A stretch of 43,838 bases of DNA from an uncultured Clostridia bacterium. Its GTDB lineage: Bacteria > Bacillota > Clostridia > TANB77 > CAG-508. Both the position numbers and the translations under genes were made by a program. The stretch is from contig CANQKT010000007.1 in NCBI GenBank assembly GCA_947624525.1, positions 1 to 43,838 of the forward strand. Direction: 5' to 3'. The notes below the pieces were generated by a model. It was not told the origin of the DNA. It saw nothing but the letters and a program-made list of their open reading frames with translations, and did not search any database. How positions within the stretch are numbered: the first letter of the stretch is position 1; each line of letters begins with the position of its first letter. Positions 34,291 through 42,944 of this stretch are shown in pieces.

Positions 34291-37200
34291 ATGAAAGTTT
34301 TATTTGCAGTGAATGATGAAAAAGATGCAGAAGCAATTACTAGGTTTTATCAAAAGGAGTATAAAGAAATCATATCTAGTAAGACGGTTTTTTATTTTAA
34401 TGCAATAATAAAAGAATTACAAAAGGATAAAACATATGATAGGATAGTCATAAGTGAAGATTTAGAATTAATAGCTAATGATAATTATCAAGCAGTAGAT
34501 AAATTTATATTTGATAAAATGGATAATATCAGTGATGAAGCAACAAATGTAGAAGGAAATGATATTCCGATAATATTATTAGGGATGGATAGACGTACTA
34601 AAAATGATCCATTATTATTAAAGTTATTTGGATTAGGGTTATATAATGTCCTAGTGGGACAAGATAGAAGCATTCAAAAAGTATGTAATTTGATATATAG
34701 ACCTAGAACTAAAAAAGAAGCTAAAGCATACTACAATGTAGAGGCTGAAAATGTTAGTTATAATACAGAAAGTAAAAGTGTGGTTAGTGAAAATGAGATA
34801 CAAAATATTTTAAATCACTATCAAAGAATAGGAAGTAATATTCCTAAATGTGTTCAAAGTTTTGATAGTATAGTGTCTCAATATTCTAAAGAACAAATTA
34901 AATTAATAATAGATGTATTGCCTAATAAAGTAAAAGTCATACTTGAAGAAAATTCAGATGCATACAGAAAAATAATGGGAATAAAGGGCAAGAAGACTGC
35001 TGGTACAAGTCAATTACGTAAAACTGAATATATAGAAAAAGAGATTAATTCTGGAAATAAATTAACTAAACCAGTAATAATTCCATCAGCAGTTGGCTCA
35101 AAAAGTGTTACTAAAATGAAAAAACAGATTAATCAAGATGAAATAAAAGCAAAGGAAAAAGGAAATGAAAAATCAGCACAATTAGAGACTAGAAAAAAAG
35201 AAAAACAAAGATTAGCTATGGAAAAGTCAAAAGCAGAGGAAGAAAATAGAAAAAAAGAAGAAGAAAAAATGGCAAAAGAGAAGGCAGAAGCAGAGGCTAA
35301 GAAAAAGGAACAAGAAAGAATAGCAAAAGAGAAGGCAAAGGCAGAAGCAGAGGCTAAGAGAAAGGAAGAAGAAAGAATAGCAAAAGAGAAGGCAAAGGCA
35401 GAAGCAGAGGCTAAGAGAAAAGAAGAAGAAAGAATAGCGAAAGAGAAGGCAAAAGCAGAAGCAGAGGCTAAGAGAAAAGAAGAAGAAAGAATAGCGAAAG
35501 CAGAGGCAGAGGCTAAAAGAAAAGAAGAAGAAAAAATAGCGAAAGAGAAAGCAAAAGCAGAAGCAGAAGCTAAGAGAAAAGAAGAAGAAAGAATAGCAAA
35601 AGCAGAAGCAGAAGCTAAGAAAAAAGAAGAGGAAAGAATAGCAAAAGAAAAGGCAAAGGCAGAAGCAGAAGCTAAGAGAAAGGAAGAAGAAAGAATAGCA
35701 AAAGCAGAAGCAGAGGCTAAGAAAAAGGAACAAGAAAGAATAGCAAAAGAGAAAGCAAAGGCAGAAGCAGAAGCTAAAAGAAAAGAAGAAGAAAGAATAG
35801 CAAAAGCAAAAGCAGAAGCTAAGAAAAAGGAAGAAGAAAGAATAGCAAAAGAGAAAGCAAAGGCAGAAGCAGAAGCTAAGAGAAAAGAACAAGAAAGAAT
35901 AGCAAAAGCAGAAGCGGAAGCCAAGAAAAAGGAAGAAGAAAGAATAGCAAGAGAGAAGGCAAAGGCAGAGGCAGAAGCTAAGAAAAAGGAAGAAGAGAGA
36001 ATAGCACAAGAAAAGGCAAAGGCAGAAGCTAATAATATTGATTCTGATCAAACAGAAAAGAAAAGAAGAGGAAGACCACGTAAAAACGCAGAAAATGAAG
36101 AAACTGACCTAGAGGATGTTCCAGTAAAGAAAAGAAGAGGAAGACCACGTAAAAATGTAGAAGATGAAGAAGATATAGAAGATAAGGTACTTTTCAATGA
36201 TGAAAACTTATTAGAATATGATGAAAATAAAGAAGATAATGAGAAAAAATTATTAGAGATTAAGGATAAAGAGAATGAAGAAGAAAATGATGATTTACTA
36301 GATTTTGATGAAGAAAACAATGAAGATGTACTAGACTTATATGAAGATGAGGAAGAAGAAGACAACGACGATTTACTTGACCTTGATGAAGATGAAGAAG
36401 AGGAAGAAGACAACGACGATTTACTAGATTTTGATGAAGACGAAGAAGAGGAAGAAGACAACGACGATTTACTAGATTTTGATGAAGACGAAGAAGAGGA
36501 AGAAGACAACGACGATTTACTAGATTTTGATGAAGATGAAGAAGAAGAGGAAGACAACGACGATTTACTAGATTTCGATGAAGATGAAGAAGAGGAAGAA
36601 GACAACGACGATTTACTAGATTTCGATGAAGATGAAGAAGAGGAAGAAGACAACGACGATTTACTAGATTTCGATGAAGATGAAGAAGAGGAAGAAGACA
36701 ACGACGATTTACTTGACCTTGATGAAGATGAAGAAGAGGAAGAAGACAACGATGATTTACTAGATTTTGATGAAGACGAAGAAGAGGAAGAGGACAACGA
36801 CGATTTACTAGATTTTGATGAAGACGAAGAAGAGGAAGAAGACAACAACGATTTACTAGATTTTGATGAAGACGAAGAAGAGGAAGAAAACAACGACGAT
36901 TTACTAGATTTTGATGAAGACGAAGAAGAGGAAGAAGACAACAACGATTTACTAGATTTTGATGAAGACGAAGAAGAGGAAGAAGACAACAACGATTTAC
37001 TAGATTTTGATGAAAATGAAGAAGAGGAAGAAAACAACGACGATTTACCAGATTTTGATGAAAATGAAGAAGAGGAAGAAGACAACAACGATTTACTAGA
37101 TTTTGATGAAGATGAAGAAAAGGAAGAAGACAACGACGATTTACTAGATTTTGATGAAGATGAAGAAAAGGAAGAAGACAACGACGATTTACTAGGCTTT

Positions 37201-38304
37201 GATGATGACGAAGAAGACGAAGATGAAGTAATGGATTTAGAAGATAATACTGAGACTCAAGATGAAAATTCAAAAATACAAGAAGAAACAGACAAACAGT
37301 ATAATGGATCATTCAAAGGAATAAGCAACAAAAATTATCAATATGATAGTAACTTAGCAAATAATATAAAAGACTTAAAGGAAACTGACGACAATAATGC
37401 ATACAACATAGATACTGATGACTTAATAACAGCAGATCAAAAGATTGTAGCATTTGTAGGTACAACAAAGAACGGAACATCATTTATTGTAAATAACTTA
37501 GCAGATTTATTTGCAAACAGAGGAATAAAAACAGCAATATTAGACTTAACTAAAAATAAAAACTCATATTATATATATACAAATAATGAAGAAGAATTAA
37601 GAGAAAAAGCTCACAACTGTTTTGAAAAATTAACAGCTGGAGTAGCAGAAGGAGTAGATGTAAATAAAAACCTAACAATATTTACTTCTTTACCAGGCGA
37701 AGATGATAGTTCAAATGATGTAAATTCAATAATAAAAACACTACTACAAAATTATAAAATAGTACTATTAGACTGCGATTTTGACACAGATGTTAGATAT
37801 TTTAAGGTAGCACAAGAGATATATTTAGTACAAAGTCTAGATGTACTAACCATTCAACCACTAACTGCATTTTTAAGAGACTTAAAAGTTAAGAATATAT
37901 TAGATGCCAATAAATTAAGAATTATAATAAACAAAAACCTAAGAGTCAATACACTTAATGAAAAACTTCTAATAGGTGGAATGTCAGTATATAATGATCC
38001 TGCAATGACATATATGACAGATTTATTTGATAGGGACAGAATAAAATATGCAACAATACCATTTGAAGAACAGGTATATGCAAGATATTTAGATGGATTA
38101 GTAAATTGTGAAATATCATCAAAAGGATATTCAAAGAACTTTATATCATATTTAAATAAATTAGGAGATATGGTATACCCAACAATAAATGATAAGAAAT
38201 CTAAGAAAAGCTATAATGATTATTCAAAAAATAGTAAACAATATGAAAATGCATTTTCAAAAGATACAAGTTCAACACTAGATAAAATGAAGAAAAAGTA
38301 TTAA
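34291..38304 (+). CDS. Giant CpaE/MinD-like protein with AT-hooks and acidic repeats
   Basis: A 1337-residue protein in five parts. Residues 1-130 resemble a CpaE-type receiver-like domain. About 285-580 is a Lys/Glu/Ala-rich helix of AKAEAEAKRKEEERI-type repeats. Two identical AT-hook cores KRRGRPRKN lie at 591-599 and 614-622. About 665-985 is highly acidic, with eighteen 16-residue repeats (DDLLDFDEDEEEEEDN). About 1047-1260 is a MinD/ParA/CpaE-like domain with VAFVGTTKNGTS in place of the deviant Walker A, ILDLTKNKNS, and Walker B VLLDCDFD. The P-loop Lys of GK[ST] is Asn-Gly-Thr here, so ATP hydrolysis is doubtful. GGAGG lies 8 nt before ATG 34291. AT-hooks suggest DNA tethering. Confidence 0.85.
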   Translation: MKVLFAVNDEKDAEAITRFYQKEYKEIISSKTVFYFNAIIKELQKDKTYDRIVISEDLELIANDNYQAVDKFIFDKMDNISDEATNVEGNDIPIILLGMDRRTKNDPLLLKLFGLGLYNVLVGQDRSIQKVCNLIYRPRTKKEAKAYYNVEAENVSYNTESKSVVSENEIQNILNHYQRIGSNIPKCVQSFDSIVSQYSKEQIKLIIDVLPNKVKVILEENSDAYRKIMGIKGKKTAGTSQLRKTEYIEKEINSGNKLTKPVIIPSAVGSKSVTKMKKQINQDEIKAKEKGNEKSAQLETRKKEKQRLAMEKSKAEEENRKKEEEKMAKEKAEAEAKKKEQERIAKEKAKAEAEAKRKEEERIAKEKAKAEAEAKRKEEERIAKEKAKAEAEAKRKEEERIAKAEAEAKRKEEEKIAKEKAKAEAEAKRKEEERIAKAEAEAKKKEEERIAKEKAKAEAEAKRKEEERIAKAEAEAKKKEQERIAKEKAKAEAEAKRKEEERIAKAKAEAKKKEEERIAKEKAKAEAEAKRKEQERIAKAEAEAKKKEEERIAREKAKAEAEAKKKEEERIAQEKAKAEANNIDSDQTEKKRRGRPRKNAENEETDLEDVPVKKRRGRPRKNVEDEEDIEDKVLFNDENLLEYDENKEDNEKKLLEIKDKENEEENDDLLDFDEENNEDVLDLYEDEEEEDNDDLLDLDEDEEEEEDNDDLLDFDEDEEEEEDNDDLLDFDEDEEEEEDNDDLLDFDEDEEEEEDNDDLLDFDEDEEEEEDNDDLLDFDEDEEEEEDNDDLLDFDEDEEEEEDNDDLLDLDEDEEEEEDNDDLLDFDEDEEEEEDNDDLLDFDEDEEEEEDNNDLLDFDEDEEEEENNDDLLDFDEDEEEEEDNNDLLDFDEDEEEEEDNNDLLDFDENEEEEENNDDLPDFDENEEEEEDNNDLLDFDEDEEKEEDNDDLLDFDEDEEKEEDNDDLLGFDDDEEDEDEVMDLEDNTETQDENSKIQEETDKQYNGSFKGISNKNYQYDSNLANNIKDLKETDDNNAYNIDTDDLITADQKIVAFVGTTKNGTSFIVNNLADLFANRGIKTAILDLTKNKNSYYIYTNNEEELREKAHNCFEKLTAGVAEGVDVNKNLTIFTSLPGEDDSSNDVNSIIKTLLQNYKIVLLDCDFDTDVRYFKVAQEIYLVQSLDVLTIQPLTAFLRDLKVKNILDANKLRIIINKNLRVNTLNEKLLIGGMSVYNDPAMTYMTDLFDRDRIKYATIPFEEQVYARYLDGLVNCEISSKGYSKNFISYLNKLGDMVYPTINDKKSKKSYNDYSKNSKQYENAFSKDTSSTLDKMKKKY
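35278..36030 (+). repeat. Repeats coding the Lys/Glu/Ala helix
   Basis: Alternating longer (about 19-codon) and shorter (about 13-codon) units built on AAEAKRKEEERIAK-type sequence run for about 250 codons. They predict a long single alpha-helix or coiled coil, as in TolA-like spacers. Minus-strand open frames across this stretch are by-products of the purine-rich repeat. Confidence 0.85.
36367..37230 (+). repeat. 48-bp tandem repeat (18 units) coding acidic 16-mers
   Basis: Eighteen consecutive 48-bp units encode DDLLDFDEDEEEEEDN variants; 18 x 48 = 864 bp fits the span exactly. Units 2-7 are almost identical at DNA level, while units 11-17 carry more changes (N for D, K for E), and unit 18 is degenerate. 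The pattern suggests recent expansion of the 5' part. Copy number may be unstable and may be misassembled. Confidence 0.9.
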
Positions 38305-38322
38305 TATATAGAGGTGAAATTC

Positions 38323-39435
38323 TTGAAAATTACGTTATTGATAATTGTTATAATACTACTTGGAATTGCAACTGCACTAGTGGTATATAACATGAATTTA
38401 AAGAAAAAATTGCAAACATTAAATAATACGAATCAAAAAGTAACAAGTTTAAGTGTATTACAGGATTTTATGAATACAATAAGTGAACAAATTACGGCTA
38501 ACGAAAAGATTAAGAAAATAAATGAAATTTTGATTGATAGATATAAAATAAAATATTCTACAATAGTAGTTTATAATGGCTCAGAATATGAAATAAAAGC
38601 ATCAAATGTAGAAGAAAAACACTGGGATACACTAAAAAATCTACAGTCAGAAAAAGTATTTGTTGACAGTATTCAAACTGCTACTACAAAGTATATAACG
38701 GTTAACGGTGAAAACGAAAAATTACCATATTTGAAAATGGAATATGCAAGGGCAAAATCAGCAATGTTTTTTCCCTTGTATATAGATAATATTTATATTG
38801 GATATTGGATTATAGAAGGTCCAAAGCCACATGAATTTGATGATGTTGATACAACAATACTAGAAGTAGTAAAGAATAACATTATTTCTGTACTAAGAAC
38901 AGTAGAAACACAAAGTATCATAAACAATTTAGTAAGAGATGATACATATTCAGGATTAAAAACAGTAGAGTATCTATATTCAGAGGCAAGAACGGTTATT
39001 GACAAATATCCAACATCAACTGTATGTTTATTTAAAATTATAAACTTACAACAAATAAACGAAAAAGTAAGTAGAAAAACGGGAAATGAAGTTATCGCAA
39101 AAATAAGTAAATTAATAAAAGATAATCTATCAAATGAATATTTTTTCGTTAGATATATGGGAGCAAAATTTGCTATAGTATTCTCTGGAGGTGATATCGA
39201 TGGAGTTGCTCAATTCATGAAAGATATAAAAAGAAAGGTTGAAAGGCTGAAAATTGAACCAAGAGAAGACTATAAAATATATGTTGATGCTAAAGCTATT
39301 CCATATGTTATTCCAAAAATAAATATAGCATTAACAACATATTACAAAGGTACAGCCCTAGAAGGAGTAACAGGAAAGTTAGAGGAATACTTAGAAACAG
39401 CAGATAGAACTGAAAGTGATATAAATTATTTATAG
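38323..39435 (+). CDS. Membrane-anchored GAF / degenerate GGDEF protein
   Basis: A 370-residue protein with one N-terminal membrane helix (about residues 2-22), a helical linker, a GAF-like domain (about 55-195: [22 protein letters not shown]) and a C-terminal GGDEF-like fold. In place of RYGGDEF it has [11 protein letters not shown] (near residue 277), so diguanylate cyclase activity is unlikely; it could be a sensor or nucleotide-binding scaffold. TTG 38323 is preferred over GTG 38314 because AGAGGTG lies at the right distance before it. It follows the giant CpaE-like gene by 18 nt, so it is probably part of the same unit. Confidence 0.8.
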   Translation: MKITLLIIVIILLGIATALVVYNMNLKKKLQTLNNTNQKVTSLSVLQDFMNTISEQITANEKIKKINEILIDRYKIKYSTIVVYNGSEYEIKASNVEEKHWDTLKNLQSEKVFVDSIQTATTKYITVNGENEKLPYLKMEYARAKSAMFFPLYIDNIYIGYWIIEGPKPHEFDDVDTTILEVVKNNIISVLRTVETQSIINNLVRDDTYSGLKTVEYLYSEARTVIDKYPTSTVCLFKIINLQQINEKVSRKTGNEVIAKISKLIKDNLSNEYFFVRYMGAKFAIVFSGGDIDGVAQFMKDIKRKVERLKIEPREDYKIYVDAKAIPYVIPKINIALTTYYKGTALEGVTGKLEEYLETADRTESDINYL

Positions 39436-39446
39436 GAGGTGGAATT

Positions 39447-39701
39447 ATGGCTACAGATGAAACAGTTAGTTTTAAAGTCGAAAGAGAAAAAAACTTTGAA
39501 GCAAGAGAGATTTTGCAAAAAGTTTACGAAGCACTTGTAGAAAAAGGTTACAATCCAATCAACCAAATTGTTGGATACATTTTATCAGGAGATCCCACAT
39601 ATATTACAAGCCATAATGAGGCAAGAAATCTAATAAGAAAAATAGAAAGAGATGAACTTCTAGAAAAAATGGTAAAAGAATATATAGGATTGGAAGATTA
39701 A
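39447..39701 (+). CDS. ireB: IreB family regulatory phosphoprotein (UPF0297)
   Basis: An 84-residue cytoplasmic protein. The core [20 protein letters not shown] followed by [19 protein letters not shown] is the UPF0297/IreB signature. In Enterococcus, IreB is phosphorylated by the IreK Ser/Thr kinase and modulates cephalosporin resistance. GGAGGTGG lies before the ATG. It is followed 4 nt later by ruvX and then a DUF1292 gene, the conserved Firmicutes order (yrzL-yrrK-yrzB in B. subtilis). Confidence 0.96.
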   Translation: MATDETVSFKVEREKNFEAREILQKVYEALVEKGYNPINQIVGYILSGDPTYITSHNEARNLIRKIERDELLEKMVKEYIGLED

Positions 39702-39705
39702 AATT

Positions 39706-40128
39706 ATGAGGCTACTAGGAATAGATTATGGAGATTCAAGAGTTGGGCTAGCTATTACAGATGGACTAGGAATTACAGTTCAAGGATTAGAAACCATTCA
39801 TCATAATGGAAATGATAAGATAGTTTTGAAAAGATTAGAAGAAATTGTAAATGAATATGATATAAGTACGTTTGTAATAGGAATGCCCATCAATATGGAT
39901 GGTACAAAAACTATTAGAGCAGAAGTTACAAATCAATTTATACATAAATTAAAATGCAAATTTAATAAAATAAAAATTGAAGAAATTGACGAAAGACTGA
40001 CTACTGTTGCAGCTCATAAAACCATGAATTACTTAAATGTAAATAAACATAAAAAAAGAGGAATTGTTGACACTTTGTCTGCTGTGTATATTTTAGAAAC
40101 TTATACAAATAAAATAAAAAATAGTTGA
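39706..40128 (+). CDS. ruvX: RuvX/YqgF family RNase H-fold nuclease
   Basis: A 140-residue protein with the RNase H-like fold. LGIDYGDSRVGLA holds the first catalytic Asp, FVIGMPINMDGT the second strand, EEIDERLTT the Glu, and KKRGIVDTLSAVYIL the last acidic residue. YqgF proteins act in 16S rRNA 5'-end maturation and were first proposed as Holliday junction resolvases. It starts 4 nt after ireB, so the two are co-translated. Confidence 0.95.
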   Translation: MRLLGIDYGDSRVGLAITDGLGITVQGLETIHHNGNDKIVLKRLEEIVNEYDISTFVIGMPINMDGTKTIRAEVTNQFIHKLKCKFNKIKIEEIDERLTTVAAHKTMNYLNVNKHKKRGIVDTLSAVYILETYTNKIKNS

Positions 40129-40252
40129 TTTAATTTTAAATATAGTATATTATATAGTAAATTAAGATATAGTAAAAATATGAATATCATTAATTAATTT
40201 GCAAATACTATTCTTATAAATAAAAAATATTTTCTTGAAAGGAGAATTAAAA

Positions 40253-40570
40253 ATGAGTGATGAATTTAATAATAATGAAGAATCAGAAGAAATTGACAAC
40301 ATTATAATCTTAAATGATGAAAATGGTGAAGAGGTTCCTTTTGAATTCCTTGATTTAATAGAATTAGATGGTGAAGAATATGTTGTTCTTTTACCTGTTG
40401 AAGAAGATGAAGAAGAAGCAGAGGAAGTTGTTATTTTAAAACTTGAAGACTCTGATAATGAGGATGAAGATCAAGAATCTTATGTTAGTGTTGATGATGA
40501 GGAAATTTTGAACAAGGTTTTTGAGATGTTTAAGGAAAAATTTAAGGATGAGTTTAATTTTGTAGATTAA
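40253..40570 (+). CDS. DUF1292 family acidic protein
   Basis: A 105-residue very acidic protein. The DUF1292 core is IIILNDENGEEVPFEFLDLI then EYVVLLPVE and VVILKLE. The function is unknown; the ireB-ruvX-DUF1292 order is conserved in Firmicutes. ATG 40253 follows AAAGGAG, so an in-frame start at 40235 is rejected. The gap of 124 nt from ruvX has no clear promoter. A strong terminator follows. Confidence 0.92.
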   Translation: MSDEFNNNEESEEIDNIIILNDENGEEVPFEFLDLIELDGEEYVVLLPVEEDEEEAEEVVILKLEDSDNEDEDQESYVSVDDEEILNKVFEMFKEKFKDEFNFVD

Positions 40571-40583
40571 TTTCTATTCTTGT

Positions 40584-40626
40584 AAACCAATAAAAAAATG
40601 GCTTTAGGGCCATTTTTTATTGGTTT
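40584..40626. terminator. Strong bidirectional terminator after DUF1292 gene
   Basis: A long near-perfect hairpin: AAACCAAT-A7-TGGC pairs with GCCA-T6-ATTGGTTT around a six-base loop (TTTAGG). It has T6 on the plus strand and the complementary T7 on the minus strand. Confidence 0.9.
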
Positions 40627-40690
40627 AATAGTTATTACAGTTGAGGTAACTATGTAAAGTTAATTTTTTGTGTAAAAAAGTCGAATTTTC

Positions 40691-40719
40691 TTGTAAATAT
40701 TACCAATAGATGATATAAT
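40691..40719 (+). promoter_or_regulatory. Sigma-A-type promoter of pyk
   Basis: TTGTAA (40691-40696) and TATAAT (40714-40719) are separated by 17 nt, about 75 nt upstream of the pyk start. Confidence 0.75.
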
Positions 40720-40794
40720 AATAAATGGTGGTTTAAAAAAATTATGTAACCAAATAGTTAAATCATATATATATTGGTATTAGGAGGAAGTAAA

Positions 40795-42228
40795 ATGAAA
40801 AGAACAAAAATTGTATGTACTATAGGTCCAGCGACAATGGATAAAGAAGTATTAAAGAAAATGATGATAGCGGGAATGAATGTAGGAAGATTCAATTTCT
40901 CACATGGTTCCTTTGAAGATCAAGAAAAGTATTTTACACCTTTTGTACAGGCAAGAGAAGAATTAGATTTACCTATTGCAACATTATTGGATACGCAAGG
41001 TCCGGAAATAAGAACTGGTAAACTAATAGAAAATCCAGTAGTTTTAAAGGCAGAAGAAGAATTTGTTTTAGTGAATGATGAAATAGTAGGAGATTCAACT
41101 AGAGTTAGTGTTACATATAAAGATTTGTATAAAGATGTAAAACCAGGAACTACTATACTAATAGACGATGGAAAAATAGAAATGGAAGTTATTAGAATAG
41201 ATGGAAAAGATGTCGTTTGTAAAGTTATGAATGGTGGGGAATTGGGAAATAGAAAAAGTATAAATGTCCCGGGAACACATATCAATTTACCTGCTTTAAA
41301 AGATAAAGACATTAAAGATTTGATATCAGGTTGTGAACATGATTTTGATTATATTGCGGCTTCATTTATTAGATGTAAAGAGGATGTTTTAGCTATTCGT
41401 AAGGTATTAGATGAGAATGGTGGAAAAAATATAAAAATTATTTCTAAAATAGAGAGTCAAGAGGGTATAGATAATTTTGATTCTATACTAGAAGTAACAG
41501 ATGGAATAATGGTAGCACGTGGCGATATGGGTGTTGAGATACCAATGGAGCAAGTTCCAATTGTACAAAAAGAAATGATAAAAAAATGTAATAAAGCTGG
41601 AAAGATTGTTATAACAGCTACACAAATGTTAGAATCAATGACATCAAATCCAAGACCAACAAGGGCAGAAGTATCAGATGTTGCAAATGCTGTATTTGAT
41701 GTTACAGGGGCTATAATGCTTTCAGGTGAAAGTGCTATGGGTAAATATCCTGTACAATGTGTAGAAACAATGGCTAAGATTGCGGTAGCTACAGAAAATG
41801 ATATAAACTATGAAAAAAGATTAGGTTTAAGAGATACGGATTTTGACTATGTAAATTATGAATTTTATTTAGATCGTGCTATATGTACAACTGCTAAGAA
41901 ATTAGGTGCCAAAGGAATTTTTACATATACAGAAGGTGGGGATACACCAAAAGCACTAGCTGGATTTATGCCATGTTGCCCAATTTTTGCTGTAACATGT
42001 AATGAAAAAACATATAGACAATTAGCCATAGTAAATAATGTTATACCAATATTAGTTGAAAAAGGTGCAACAATAAAAGAAACATTAGCTAAAGGTGTTG
42101 AAAGAGCTAAGGAGAGTAAATATGTTTCTGAAGGAGATATAATTGCAGTAGCTGGCGGAGCATTTGTTTTAGATGAATATGCTTCAAGTGACATGAATAG
42201 AACTATGGGTGGAATTGTTAGAATATAA
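40795..42228 (+). CDS. pyk: Pyruvate kinase
   Basis: A 477-residue glycolytic enzyme converting PEP and ADP to pyruvate and ATP. It has KIVCTIGPAT, MNVGRFNFSHGS (active-site Arg and Asn), LDTQGPEIRTG, ISKIESQEGIDN (catalytic Lys and Glu), MVARGDMGVEIP and TATQMLESM. The C-terminal allosteric domain is present; there is no extra PEP-utiliser domain. ATG 40795 is chosen because AGGAGGAAG lies before it. It is a monocistronic unit with its own promoter, and its transcript can end at the hairpin at 42336-42369. Confidence 0.97.
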   Translation: MKRTKIVCTIGPATMDKEVLKKMMIAGMNVGRFNFSHGSFEDQEKYFTPFVQAREELDLPIATLLDTQGPEIRTGKLIENPVVLKAEEEFVLVNDEIVGDSTRVSVTYKDLYKDVKPGTTILIDDGKIEMEVIRIDGKDVVCKVMNGGELGNRKSINVPGTHINLPALKDKDIKDLISGCEHDFDYIAASFIRCKEDVLAIRKVLDENGGKNIKIISKIESQEGIDNFDSILEVTDGIMVARGDMGVEIPMEQVPIVQKEMIKKCNKAGKIVITATQMLESMTSNPRPTRAEVSDVANAVFDVTGAIMLSGESAMGKYPVQCVETMAKIAVATENDINYEKRLGLRDTDFDYVNYEFYLDRAICTTAKKLGAKGIFTYTEGGDTPKALAGFMPCCPIFAVTCNEKTYRQLAIVNNVIPILVEKGATIKETLAKGVERAKESKYVSEGDIIAVAGGAFVLDEYASSDMNRTMGGIVRI

Positions 42229-42335
42229 TAAAGACTTTTCATAATATTTGCAATTTTTAGATTTCTAACTGGAAAGGTATTCCACAATTTCAAATAAAAA
42301 TCTTTTATAATATGTTGCCTATAGAAATAAAATAA

Positions 42336-42369
42336 AAAAGTACCCTAAGCTTTAGCTTAGGGTACTTTT
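42336..42369. terminator. Perfect 15-bp bidirectional terminator
   Basis: A 15-bp perfect stem (42336-42350 with 42355-42369) with a TTTA loop and T-runs on both strands. It serves pyk on the plus strand and the convergent gene ending at 42376 on the minus strand. Confidence 0.9.
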
Positions 42370-42375
42370 GGGGAT

Positions 42376-42828
42376 TTATTTTTTATTATGTGTTGTATGC
42401 ACACTCAAGACATACTTCTCATACTCAGCGGAAATTACTGAGTCAGACTTGTTTTGAGAAAGAATGATTTGTGTTGCAACACTATAATCCCCTGCAGCTT
42501 GAGCCTTATAGCACTCTCCTTTGGAATTTTTCCAAAAATATGAGAATGTAGTAAGGTTCTTGTCGGTCCAAACCAGAACATAGTCATCAACTACATCCTG
42601 ACCAGAAGCTGTTATTGCGTCTCGGCATATGCGTTTAGTTTGCATTACACCGTCGGATTCAACAACTTCAATACATTTCCGTTGGTCAGCAAAATAATCA
42701 TCAGTTATCTTGTAGGTCAACGTTCTCTGAGAAATGTCATACGCAGCCAATAAAAAACCGAAAATCATAATAACAATAGAACCAATAATAAGAAATGTAT
42801 ATTTGAGACCGCTTTTTTTGTCCGTCAT
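42376..42828 (-). CDS. Single-pass membrane protein of unknown function, probably acquired
   Basis: A 150-residue protein with a basic cytoplasmic start (MTDKKSGLK), one membrane helix (about residues 11-30) and an extracellular domain with three cysteines (RKCIEV, RICRDA, GECYKA). I do not recognise the family. GGAGGTG lies 9 nt before ATG 42828; the longer frame to 42963 is rejected. It is visibly richer in G+C than its neighbours and uses CGG for Arg (42681-42679), a codon not read normally anywhere else in the window. It has its own promoter, an inverted repeat upstream and a terminator downstream, like a self-contained imported unit. Confidence 0.75.
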   Translation of the reverse strand: MTDKKSGLKYTFLIIGSIVIMIFGFLLAAYDISQRTLTYKITDDYFADQRKCIEVVESDGVMQTKRICRDAITASGQDVVDDYVLVWTDKNLTTFSYFWKNSKGECYKAQAAGDYSVATQIILSQNKSDSVISAEYEKYVLSVHTTHNKK

Positions 42829-42915
42829 TTGCTTGCACCTCCTCGCAAATAAGTTTTCACGTAGTTTAATAAAAAAACGTAAAATCCATTGAAAATTCTG
42901 ACCTTGGACACTTAT

Positions 42916-42944
42916 ATTATAACATAAAAAGTGCGAAAAGGCAA
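42916..42944 (-). promoter_or_regulatory. Promoter of the acquired membrane-protein gene
   Basis: On the minus strand TTGCCT (42944-42939) and a perfect TATAAT (42921-42916) are separated by 17 nt. It directly abuts the inverted repeat at 42945-42997. The remaining leader to ATG 42828 is about 85 nt. Confidence 0.65.

Noticed and set aside
35133..37312. Long minus-strand open frames across the repeats of the giant gene
   Set aside because: They consist of Ser/Phe/Cys-rich or Leu/His/Arg-rich repeats that mirror the purine-rich coding repeats on the plus strand, have no ribosome binding sites and no recognisable domains.
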